From contig JAKSBO010000104.1 in NCBI GenBank assembly GCA_022361095.1, positions 1 to 7,246 of the forward strand: 7,246 bases of DNA. Reading direction: 5' to 3'. Position numbers and translations under genes: made by a program. The DNA comes from Desulfobacterales bacterium. GTDB lineage: Bacteria > Desulfobacterota > Desulfobacteria > Desulfobacterales > Desulfobacteraceae. Of this stretch, positions 1 to 6,525 are shown piece after piece. The notes under the pieces were generated by a model that was not told the origin of the DNA, did not search any database, and saw nothing but the letters and a program-made list of their open reading frames with translations. The stretch's first letter is position 1; each line of letters starts with the position of its first letter.

Positions 1-382
1 CACCAAGGCCCGTAATTACAATACCTAAAGGTATCAACGTATACCCATGAGCCGGACCTTTTATCCCGCTAAAAAACCCAAGTGGTTCTTGTATCCCCAT
101 CCACAGGGTAAAAAGACCGAGCGGCGCCAATACTATTAGACTGAAGCATAGGTAGAGTATTAACTTTAACTTTGAATCATCAACCGAATGACTATATGTC
201 TCTTTATTTTTTCTGAAAACAAGTTGTTTTAAACTATAAACAATGATTAAGACGGATAGCGGGAAAAGCAGTATATCCATTATTGTGACAGGCACCAGAT
301 AACGCTTTCGAATGAATTCCAGAATTAAAGCCGCGATAAAGAAGAATGTAAAAAATAAAATGCTGATCAGTTTACTCGACAT
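1..382 (-). CDS. Partial unrecognised multi-spanning membrane protein (5' end only)
   Basis: Reading leftward from an ATG at 382, the frame stays open for 127 codons to the window edge, so only the N-terminal part is visible and the stop lies outside. An in-frame TAA lies just upstream, so 382 is the most upstream ATG. The translation is strongly hydrophobic, with likely membrane segments near residues 4-21, 31-51, 74-96 and 112-127. Short basic or polar stretches lie between them (FIRKRY at 23-28; a charged, Ser-rich loop at 56-73). No Sec cleavage site is apparent; the first helix looks like a membrane anchor. I do not recognise the family, and no catalytic motif is visible. The stretch is rich in ATA, TTA and AAA codons and clearly more AT-rich than the operon on the right, which hints at a different origin or weaker codon selection. 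No clear Shine-Dalgarno precedes the ATG (the upstream 20 nt are mostly A), which lowers start confidence. Confidence 0.6.
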   Translation of the reverse strand, partial: MSSKLISILFFTFFFIAALILEFIRKRYLVPVTIMDILLFPLSVLIIVYSLKQLVFRKNKETYSHSVDDSKLKLILYLCFSLIVLAPLGLFTLWMGIQEPLGFFSGIKGPAHGYTLIPLGIVITGLG

Positions 383-428
383 GTTTTTGTTTTTTTAAAT
401 CTAATAAATTGTTTTGTGGGTTATCTTT

Positions 429-457
429 ATTATATGCCGATCCGGGGAACTTTTAAA
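429..457 (-). promoter_or_regulatory. Possible sigma70-type promoter for the left-edge membrane gene
   Basis: On the minus strand a perfect TATAAT (429-434) lies 17 nt downstream of TTTAAA (452-457), which matches TTGACA at four of six positions. Transcription would start near 422, giving a leader of about 40 nt before the ATG at 382. The -35 box is weak and the region is AT-rich, so a chance match is possible. Confidence 0.35.
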
Positions 458-571
458 ATATCAATCAAAGCGTTCTTACCATTACCTGAGATGATTCGTA
501 AAGAATTGAATTCAAGAACGGTTCAAATCGCCGGCTTTTCCGTGTGCATTTTGTTTGTTGAAAATCAATTC

Positions 572-725
572 TTGATGGCGTTGTAAAAAGTCTCCGCCTA
601 CTGCGTTATGGTACCTGACCAGACGCTCGGAATACTATATGCATGCCTTCACCCTGGTCTGGCACCAGCCTTATAGGCAAAGATTTTTACTTAGCCACCG
701 GTTGAACTTTTTACGGATTCGTCAA
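572..725. repeat. Imperfect inverted-repeat (MITE/REP-like) intergenic element, about 154 bp
   Basis: The outer arms are TTGATGGCGTTGTAAAAAG (572-590) and, on the opposite strand, TTGACGAATCCGTAAAAAG (725-707). They share TTGA and GTAAAAAG. Inside them, further complementary blocks are nested in order: GCCTA (596-600) with TAGGC (674-678), GGTACC (610-615) with GGCACC (661-666), and CCAGAC (619-624) with GTCTGG (657-662). The whole stretch can therefore fold as a long imperfect hairpin. It has no open frame of note and sits between two genes. The style, terminal arms containing GTAAAAAGTC, resembles palindromic repeats I associate with Desulfobacterales genomes, but that resemblance is from memory and only one copy is visible here. 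It could also be a degenerate non-autonomous transposon. No target-site duplication was established. Confidence 0.5.
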
Positions 726-773
726 TTTTAGGATACGGATCAAAAATCACAAAAAAAGTTTCAACGAAAGACG

Positions 774-792
774 CATCTGTCAAAAACAGATG
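774..792. promoter_or_regulatory. 7-bp perfect inverted repeat upstream of the CBS-gene promoter
   Basis: CATCTGT (774-780) and ACAGATG (786-792) are exact complements separated by five bases. The site ends 24 bp upstream of the predicted -35 box, a position suited to an activator or repressor binding site. No T-tract follows, so it is not a terminator. It could equally be a chance palindrome; no regulator can be named. Confidence 0.3.
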
Positions 793-816
793 GTGGATTT
801 GGGTAAAGATATTATG

Positions 817-845
817 TTGACAAGAAACAAGCCCCATTCTATTAT
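817..845 (+). promoter_or_regulatory. Predicted sigma70-type promoter for the CBS-domain gene
   Basis: A perfect -35 hexamer TTGACA (817-822) is followed after exactly 17 nt by TATTAT (840-845), five of six matches to the -10 consensus. Transcription would start near 852, leaving an untranslated leader of about 217 nt before the ATG at 1069. This is the best promoter match on the plus strand of this intergenic region. Confidence 0.55.
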
Positions 846-958
846 TTTACACATTTTCAGTTAACAATAAGTAGGGTGCTATTCATAAAGACCCTGTTTA
901 TTAAACATTGCAATTGCATAGGCCCTTAAAAAATTCACCCGCAACAAAGATTGAAAGA

Positions 959-980
959 GATGAAGCTTAGATGAAGCTTA
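959..980 (+). repeat. Perfect 11-bp tandem duplication in the CBS-gene leader
   Basis: GATGAAGCTTA occurs twice head to tail (959-969 and 970-980). It lies in the predicted leader, about 90 nt before the start codon. It may be a recent slippage duplication. No protein or small ORF with a convincing ribosome binding site is associated with it. Confidence 0.6.
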
Positions 981-1068
981 ACGGATATTGCAGGCAATCG
1001 CATTTTTCACCTTCATCCTTTCACATAAAAGAGAGGCCGCCTTTTTATAATGGCCTGGGGAGGGGAAA

Positions 1069-1620
1069 ATGAAAGATACAAAAGTAAGCCGGATAATGGT
1101 TCCCTTATCCGATTATGCAACGGTTTCGGAAGAAGACAGTCTGGCCAAGGCATTAAAGGTTCTCAAACAGGCAAGGGATGACAAGAATTTTACATACAAA
1201 CACCGGGCGGTATTGGTCTACGATAAGGATGAGCATGTCGTAGGAAAGGTCAGTATCCGGGATTTTTTAAAAGCCCTTGAACCCAAGTACAATAAGTTTG
1301 AAGACTCTGATACCAGCGGTGGCATAGGATTGTCCAGGTTTGGCTTGAGCCGGAAATTTCTCAATGCAATGGTGGAAAATTTCAACCTCTGGGAAGAAAG
1401 CCTTGAAGATCTGGTTAAAAAATCATTAAATCTCAAGGTCAAGGATTTCATGTATTCTCCTTCCCGGGAAGAGTATATAGACATTGATTCTTCCCTGTCA
1501 GGGGTGGTCCATCAATTTATTATGGGCAGCCATCAGTCTCTTCTGGTTCTTGACAGGGGTAAAGTGGTGGGAATTCTCCGGCTGACTGATGTTTTCAATC
1601 TGGTTTCCGAGATGCTGTAA
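1069..1620 (+). CDS. Stand-alone two-CBS-domain protein
   Basis: This is a 183-residue soluble protein with no signal peptide or membrane segment. Residues 6-70 form a first CBS motif: VSRIMVPLSDYATVSEEDSL, then the beta-strand RAVLVYD and the closing GKVSIRDFLKAL. Residues 124-183 form the second: VKDFMYSPSREEYIDIDSSL, SLLVLDRGKVVGILRLTDVF. The Asp in SIRD and LTD sits where CBS pairs often contact nucleotide ribose. CBS pairs generally bind adenine nucleotides or related ligands and regulate a partner, but no enzyme or transporter domain is fused here, so any partner must be encoded elsewhere. The linker (71-123) is long and amphipathic, with a Gly/Ser-rich start and an MVENFNLWEESLEDLVKK helix, unlike the short linkers of minimal pairs. 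The start is fixed by a very strong GGGGAGGGG (1057-1065) just before the ATG. It appears monocistronic, with its own promoter and terminator, and converges on the operon to its right. Confidence 0.88.
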   Translation: MKDTKVSRIMVPLSDYATVSEEDSLAKALKVLKQARDDKNFTYKHRAVLVYDKDEHVVGKVSIRDFLKALEPKYNKFEDSDTSGGIGLSRFGLSRKFLNAMVENFNLWEESLEDLVKKSLNLKVKDFMYSPSREEYIDIDSSLSGVVHQFIMGSHQSLLVLDRGKVVGILRLTDVFNLVSEML

Positions 1621-1640
1621 TACCGGTATTTTCAACAGTT

Positions 1641-1664
1641 AGGGGGTTAACACAGCCCCCTTTT
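1641..1664 (+). terminator. Rho-independent terminator after the CBS-domain gene
   Basis: AGGGGGTT (1641-1648) pairs with AGCCCCCT (1654-1661), including one G-U pair, around a five-base loop, and is followed by TTTTGTTCTCTTCT. It lies 20 nt after the stop codon. Read on the minus strand, the same hairpin follows the end of the convergent barrel gene by about 20 nt, but the bases after it are not T-rich. It would therefore be at best a weak terminator in that direction. Confidence 0.8.
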
Positions 1665-1682
1665 GTTCTCTTCTCTGCAAGT

Positions 1683-3161
1683 TTAAAAACTGAACTTTAA
1701 CTCAAGAAAAAACTGATCATTTCCCCCGATATCATTGAACACAGCCAGGTCTCCTGACTGGTAAAATACAACGCCGGCCTTTACTGTTAAGCTGTCTGAA
1801 ATGTCATATTCTGCTGAGACCCGCTGGTAGGCACCGCCCTGCCATTTTTCTCCATATCCTGCAGCTAAAAAGGTCAAGGTCAGGGTCTCATGCATAAAAT
1901 CTTTTTCAATGCAGATGATGGATTGAGGCTGATTTTCATTAATGCTGCCGGGAGCGTTTTTCAGTTCGCTTTTATAATTAAAAAGGTGCTGGTTGAGCAG
2001 TTCCAGGGTGATGCGGGTATCCGTGAACCCACTGTATTCGAACCCTGCCATGGCGTCCAGCCGTGAAAATTCGTCATTGGGTGTATTGGTGTATTTCAGT
2101 CCGTTCCAAAATGCAGACTCGGCCTTGATAATCCAGTTCCCTTTCACCAGTGTCGATGATGCCCCGAACATCTTCACCCGTTCGTGTTTTTGTACCCGGA
2201 CCGGCGCAATACCCTCTGATACGTTTTCAAGATAGGTGTCCGGATGGTATATATCTGCCCAGTACAATCCGAAATCCCAACCGGATAACCGTCCTTTAAG
2301 TGCCAGTGCAAACTGGCTGTTCTCTAAATCCGGGTCCGGTGTCTCTTCCCGGGCCGGTGCCTGGGAATACGGATAAAACCCGGACCCGTAGGACGGCGTT
2401 TTATTGAACCGGACTTCATGGATCATGATCCCGGATAGATTAAACGGACCCCAATAGTAGTCGATTTTACTCATGGCCACCGGCAACCGGAGGTCTTCAA
2501 TGTCCGTGGTGCCCGGAGTTCTGACATCAAGGGGATTTAAGGTGTCCGTTACCCGGACATAATCGGATGTCCCCCATACAACGATCTGGCGGCCAGTTTT
2601 GATGTCCAGATGGGTTCCAGGGCTTGCCTGGAGATAAAGTTCTCGCAATTCCGTCTGGGTTTCGTCGGTTTTCAGGACCTCATCCGTATAACTTCCACGC
2701 CCTTTAACTGAGTATATGAAATCATGCCCGGCAAGGCCACTTGCAAAAACAAGCCAGTTAAAAAAAGACCATCTCTCTGTTGGTTTAATTTCAAGTTCCA
2801 GGAGCATTTCCGTTTTCAGGCTTGAAACGCCCTGCCAGTCCGTGCCTTCCCGGACCGGTGCATCATGGGAAAAGTTATAAGCACCGACAGTTTTAATGTG
2901 TCCCGTCAGGCGAAAGGTTTTTGGTTCATGGGCCCGGCCATGGGTGGATGCTCCCCCGGCATTCTCCTCTTCTGTTGTGTCAAGGTCCTCAAATCCGTCC
3001 AAAAGGCGCTCTTCTGAGGCGGGTTCCCCGTCATCAAATCCGTCAAGCAGCCCATCAAGCCCCTCATGGGCCATGGCCGCCTGATACAAGGTTCCGGAAA
3101 GCATCATGGCGGCAATGACCCGGATCAGCCCCTTTAAAGACAATTGCCCGGCCTTGACCAT
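1683..3161 (-). CDS. Outer-membrane beta-barrel protein, DUF1302-like, last gene of the RND operon
   Basis: With the ATG at 3161 the product has 492 residues. It begins with a textbook Sec signal peptide: basic n-region, hydrophobic core GLIRVIAAMML, and a cleavage site after AMA, so the mature protein starts HEGLDG. A GTG at 3221 in the same frame would add 20 residues before the signal peptide. The ATG at 3161 has GGGAAAG upstream at good spacing and gives a normal signal peptide, so I prefer it. The mature N-terminus is acidic and carries a motif twice, LLDGFDD and LLDGFED, 15 residues apart. The rest alternates short polar and aromatic strands, includes the conserved-looking segment GRQIVVWGTSDYVRVTDTLN followed by PLDV, and ends QFFLELKFSF with a C-terminal Phe as in BAM-assembled barrels. 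The WG-plus-NPLDV region resembles DUF1302 (PF06980) proteins, which often neighbour RND and LolA-like genes. The likely role is the outer-membrane acceptor or pore of the system. Assignment as a barrel is firm; the exact family is less so. Confidence 0.85.
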   Translation of the reverse strand: MVKAGQLSLKGLIRVIAAMMLSGTLYQAAMAHEGLDGLLDGFDDGEPASEERLLDGFEDLDTTEEENAGGASTHGRAHEPKTFRLTGHIKTVGAYNFSHDAPVREGTDWQGVSSLKTEMLLELEIKPTERWSFFNWLVFASGLAGHDFIYSVKGRGSYTDEVLKTDETQTELRELYLQASPGTHLDIKTGRQIVVWGTSDYVRVTDTLNPLDVRTPGTTDIEDLRLPVAMSKIDYYWGPFNLSGIMIHEVRFNKTPSYGSGFYPYSQAPAREETPDPDLENSQFALALKGRLSGWDFGLYWADIYHPDTYLENVSEGIAPVRVQKHERVKMFGASSTLVKGNWIIKAESAFWNGLKYTNTPNDEFSRLDAMAGFEYSGFTDTRITLELLNQHLFNYKSELKNAPGSINENQPQSIICIEKDFMHETLTLTFLAAGYGEKWQGGAYQRVSAEYDISDSLTVKAGVVFYQSGDLAVFNDIGGNDQFFLELKFSF

Positions 3162-3224
3162 GATTGCTTTCCCATACATAAGGGGCGGCGGCATTTGAAA
3201 GAGAGGTTCTCGGCCGGGCACTAT

Positions 3225-4055
3225 CTATAGCCCTTTTTCCATCTGCCTGACGGAAAACAACCCCTCATCCAGCCCCTGGTTGAATTTAATCCCGTCCAGG
3301 GCCAGATCGGTTTTATGGATGACCTGTTTTCCTTTTTTGCGGGTGATCTGCATGTTTGTGGAGATCCATATGCCGTCGATTTTGTCCAGTTGACGGACCT
3401 TCATGTATTTCAGGTCAGGGCTGTTTTCCACCCAGCTTATGGACCGGATCACCACATGGTTGTCCTGGCGGACAAACAAAAGCTCTTTTTCGTATCCGGT
3501 CTCTTTGATGACCTTTTCTGATCTGGGGACGGACCATATGGCCCAGGTTTTGACACCGTCAAATACCTGTTCCCGCCCCTTTTCGTAAAAATTGTAATCA
3601 TAATGGGTCAGTTCCCGGTCGGTCATGTCCGAGTAGTTCAGGTCCGATCCCATGAAACTGCCGCTTTTGTCCGCAGTTGCAATACGTTTGGTCTTTCTCA
3701 ACGCCGGCAGATAGAGCCATTGGTCATCGTCGTGTTCCGGGTCATCATAGTCAATGTTTAAAAAGGCGGTTTTATTCACATCCGCCGGGGAGAGAAAAAA
3801 CATCAGGGACATGGTGTCCGGCCCCTTGTCCTTGGTAAATGTCTGGATTGTCCGGATACGCCGGCCGCCGTTTCGGTCGGTCAGGATCATTTCCATTTGC
3901 GCAACCCGGTTGTCGCCGGTGTCCCTGGCGTCCACCTGTTCCATGATTTTGCGTGCGGCCGGGTCATCGGCCAGAGCAGGAGACGAATTTAACAGGAACA
4001 GCACCAAGATTAATAATCCCTGCCAAAACCAGCGGTCTCTTTTTTGTCCTTTCAT
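3225..4055 (-). CDS. LolA-like periplasmic 'outer membrane lipoprotein-sorting' protein
   Basis: This is a 276-residue protein with a Sec signal peptide: basic MKGQKRDR, hydrophobic core LLILVLFLLN, cleavage after ALA at about residue 29. There is no lipobox Cys, so the mature protein should be soluble in the periplasm. Residues 113-144 carry the hallmark segment of the PF17131 LolA-like family: WLYLPALRKTKRIA, then KSGSFMGSDLNYSDM. The repeating beta-strand pattern fits the half-barrel LolA fold, which binds acyl chains in a hydrophobic groove. True LolA delivers lipoproteins from LolCDE. This family instead commonly neighbours MMPL/RND pumps, so a carrier role between the pump and the outer-membrane barrel is inferred. 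The start is well supported: AAAGGAGT lies seven bases before the ATG and is itself part of the last codons of the transporter gene. Its stop lies one base away, implying translational coupling. The barrel gene follows immediately downstream. Confidence 0.88.
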   Translation of the reverse strand: MKGQKRDRWFWQGLLILVLFLLNSSPALADDPAARKIMEQVDARDTGDNRVAQMEMILTDRNGGRRIRTIQTFTKDKGPDTMSLMFFLSPADVNKTAFLNIDYDDPEHDDDQWLYLPALRKTKRIATADKSGSFMGSDLNYSDMTDRELTHYDYNFYEKGREQVFDGVKTWAIWSVPRSEKVIKETGYEKELLFVRQDNHVVIRSISWVENSPDLKYMKVRQLDKIDGIWISTNMQITRKKGKQVIHKTDLALDGIKFNQGLDEGLFSVRQMEKGL

Positions 4056-4056
4056 T

Positions 4057-6525
4057 TTATACTCCTTTAAAGTTCGGTATTTTGTTTTGGCCGGTTGCTT
4101 TGGCGGCAGTGCCTGATGCTGATTCCCGCCGCTTATAGATAAGTGTCAGAAGTGCCGGCAGAAAAACCAGGTCCGTGGTCAGGGCAAAGAGGACGGCGCT
4201 GCCGGTCAGTATGCCGAACCGGACATAGCAGGAGAGATAGGCAGTGGTATAAATGAAGAATCCCCCGCAAAGCACAATGCTTGTGATGATCAGTGCCCGG
4301 CCGGTATTGTGAAGGGTCTCTTTGACTGCGGTTTCAACACATCCGGTCATATTATGGGCCCTTGTGAAGTGGTGCAGAAAATGGATGGTGTCGTCCACCA
4401 CCAGGCCTAAAATAATACTGCCCACAAGAATGGTCATCATGTCTATGGGAATGCGGGCAAATCCCATGACCCCGAAAATCATCACGATGGGGACTATATT
4501 GGCAATCATGCTCATCACGCCGATTTTAAAGTTACCCATCATGACCATCATCATGAGGGTAATGGCCACAAAGGCAAACAGATAGCTTTTGGCCATGCTG
4601 GTGATAAACATTTTTGCAATGCCTATGAACAAAGACATGTGGCCTGTAAGACAGACGGTTTCATGGGCAAATTGACGGGCCAGGTACGCTTTTACTTTTT
4701 CCACATAGTCCAGATAAAGGACTTCGTCGGTAAAGGGTGCCAGGACAGACATACGCGCCTTTTGATGTGTGCCGTCCGCTAGTTCGGCCAGGTCGTCGCT
4801 GCCGCTGGATTCAAACAGGATCAGCTCCTGGGCGGCCAGTTGCCGGGTGTCCGGCACCGTGTAAGCCGCATCACTATCCCCGTTCAGGGCCCGGTTGGTC
4901 TCCTTGAGCACATCCACCATGGAGACCACCTTGCCGGCCCTGATATTGTGTTCGCAAATTGTTGGTATCTTTTTCGCAGCCTGATCCATGCGCAAAAGAA
5001 GATCCGGGTCATGCAGACCGTTTTTGCGTCCTGAATCAATAATGATTTCCAGCATGACCGTGCCGCCGTTTTTTTTATCCATGAGCTGGGTCCCCACCCG
5101 GGCAGCGGAATCGTGGGGTAGCCAGGAGAGGGGATTATGGGAGAACTTGACGCTGAACGCGGCGGTTGCGGCAAATAAAAACAAAACCGTCCATACTGCC
5201 GTTATCACCAGGGGCTTGTGTGTTGCCATCCGGGTAATACCGTCAAACATCCGGTTCACAATGGATGGTTTGTCCCGGTGCGGCACCTGTTTAATTTTTA
5301 TGGGCAGAACAGCAACCAGGGCCGGCAGCAGAAAAAGCGTGTATAAAAATGCAATCATCACCCCTGCCGGGGCAATATATCCAAGGTGGGAGATGATGGC
5401 CACATCGGCCCATACAAAGGATAACAGCCCGCAGGCGGTTGTCAGGCTGGTCATGAGGATGGGCAGTCCGGAATGACCCACAGCAGCGATGATGGCCGCT
5501 TTTTTATCCGGTTTGAGCCCCGGACCCTTTTGGAGATTGCGGTAGAAAATGGTGAGGATGTGTACGGCATCCCCCACACCCACAACAATTAAAAAGGTCG
5601 GAAGAATCATGATGACATTGGAGACGGGAATCCCCCAGACCGCCATAAGCCCCAGGGAAGAGATCAGCGAAAGCAGTACAATGGCCATGGGGTATACCAC
5701 ACCCGAAACCCGTCTGAAAAGAATGGCTAAAAATACAATGATCAGCAGTAATGACATGGGAACCATCATGCCCAGGTCTTTTTCAAGCCCCCGCTGGAGT
5801 TCAGCCGCAAAGACCGGGGTGCCTGCAAAGAAAAATTCAATGCCCCGGCCCCGGTACTTATCAACGATTTCACGAATCCGGTCATTGATTTCAACATTCT
5901 GCTGATTGTCCAGGTACTGGGCAGGGGGTGAGGCGTCCGCAGGGATTTCCGCGTCGAACCCGGTCAACAGGTCATCCTGGTCCGGCTGCACAAAGGCCTG
6001 GGCCTTGACCATAATCATGGCCAGGGTGCGGTCTTTTGAAACGAGAAAATTTTCATAGAGGGGATAATGGTTGATCAGTTTTATAATGCGTTGATTCTCG
6101 TCCCGGGTTTCAGGGGGGTGGGGGATCAGATCCTCCACGATGAGCGTATCGTTTTCCGCCCGGACAATGCGTCCGTTGATCAAACTGTCCACTTCATCCA
6201 GATAGGGAACATTTTGTTCCAGCTCCCTGTGAAGCCGGCCCATTGTCTCAAAAAAAGCCGGGGTCATGCCGTTTTCAGGCCTCATTGCAATGAAGAAGAT
6301 GTCGTCCTGGCCAAACTCATACCGGAACTGGTCATAGGCCACCAGAGTGGGATCATCCGGGTGGAAAAAACTTTGATCCCTGGTGTCCATGGTCAGTTTG
6401 GGCAATTGGGCCGCAAGCATCACCGATACCAGGAAAATAATGGTTAAGGTTAAGACGCCATGTGCATAAACCCGCTTTGCAATGGCTTCAAAGAAAGACT
6501 CCAGTTTCATATGAATCATAGCCAT
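4057..6525 (-). CDS. MMPL/RND-superfamily transporter (HAE3-like, COG1033)
   Basis: This 822-residue inner-membrane protein has the duplicated RND plan. TM1 is at about 22-41, followed by a large periplasmic domain (about 42-250) and TM2-6 (about 251-408). TM7 is at about 437-458, followed by a second periplasmic domain (about 460-640) and TM8-12 (about 645-798). Acidic residues expected for proton relay are present in both halves: GVGDAVH with Asp319 in TM4, and VVDDTIHF with Asp711/Asp712 in TM10. Length and the paired GDxVH/DDTIH motifs fit the single-polypeptide HAE3/MMPL branch, which transports lipids and hydrophobic compounds and includes hopanoid transporters, rather than AcrB-type pumps of about 1,030 residues. 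No membrane-fusion partner is encoded nearby. I chose the ATG at 6525 because AAAGGA lies seven bases upstream. The next ATG (6519) overlaps the regulator's stop as ATGA and is a reasonable alternative. The substrate is unknown. The C-terminal tail after about 799 is short, polar and cytoplasmic. Confidence 0.92.
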   Translation of the reverse strand: MAMIHMKLESFFEAIAKRVYAHGVLTLTIIFLVSVMLAAQLPKLTMDTRDQSFFHPDDPTLVAYDQFRYEFGQDDIFFIAMRPENGMTPAFFETMGRLHRELEQNVPYLDEVDSLINGRIVRAENDTLIVEDLIPHPPETRDENQRIIKLINHYPLYENFLVSKDRTLAMIMVKAQAFVQPDQDDLLTGFDAEIPADASPPAQYLDNQQNVEINDRIREIVDKYRGRGIEFFFAGTPVFAAELQRGLEKDLGMMVPMSLLLIIVFLAILFRRVSGVVYPMAIVLLSLISSLGLMAVWGIPVSNVIMILPTFLIVVGVGDAVHILTIFYRNLQKGPGLKPDKKAAIIAAVGHSGLPILMTSLTTACGLLSFVWADVAIISHLGYIAPAGVMIAFLYTLFLLPALVAVLPIKIKQVPHRDKPSIVNRMFDGITRMATHKPLVITAVWTVLFLFAATAAFSVKFSHNPLSWLPHDSAARVGTQLMDKKNGGTVMLEIIIDSGRKNGLHDPDLLLRMDQAAKKIPTICEHNIRAGKVVSMVDVLKETNRALNGDSDAAYTVPDTRQLAAQELILFESSGSDDLAELADGTHQKARMSVLAPFTDEVLYLDYVEKVKAYLARQFAHETVCLTGHMSLFIGIAKMFITSMAKSYLFAFVAITLMMMVMMGNFKIGVMSMIANIVPIVMIFGVMGFARIPIDMMTILVGSIILGLVVDDTIHFLHHFTRAHNMTGCVETAVKETLHNTGRALIITSIVLCGGFFIYTTAYLSCYVRFGILTGSAVLFALTTDLVFLPALLTLIYKRRESASGTAAKATGQNKIPNFKGV

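Noticed and set aside
1046..1051. Perfect TATAAT just before the CBS gene
   Set aside because: No -35 match exists at 16-18 nt upstream, and a start about seven bases downstream would fall within the ribosome binding site at 1057-1065, leaving almost no leader.
3162..3221. GTG at 3221 as the start of the barrel gene
   Set aside because: It would place 20 non-signal residues (MPGREPLFQ and onward) before a complete Sec signal peptide, and its upstream sequence lacks a well-spaced GGAG-type site. The ATG at 3161 has GGGAAAG and gives a standard signal peptide. The GTG cannot be fully excluded.
3225..4055. Calling the carrier true LolA
   Set aside because: The segment LPALRKTKRIA...SGSFMGSD is typical of the RND-associated LolA-like family (PF17131), and the protein is longer than LolA (about 200 residues). 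No LolB or LolCDE gene is nearby.
3754..4138. Plus-strand open frames across the carrier/transporter junction
   Set aside because: They are antisense to the signal peptide of the LolA-like gene and the end of the transporter gene, both well supported by motifs and spacing. The translations are low-complexity basic sequence.
4988..5476. A 162-codon open frame on the plus strand inside the transporter gene
   Set aside because: It lies wholly antisense to strongly conserved RND coding sequence; its translation shows no recognisable domain and there is no convincing ribosome binding site. It is a shadow of the real gene.
4057..6525. Naming the transporter as the hopanoid exporter HpnN
   Set aside because: HpnN belongs to the same HAE3 branch, but no hopanoid biosynthesis gene is present and the LolA-like/barrel neighbourhood points to a different or broader role. 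The family resemblance alone does not justify the name.
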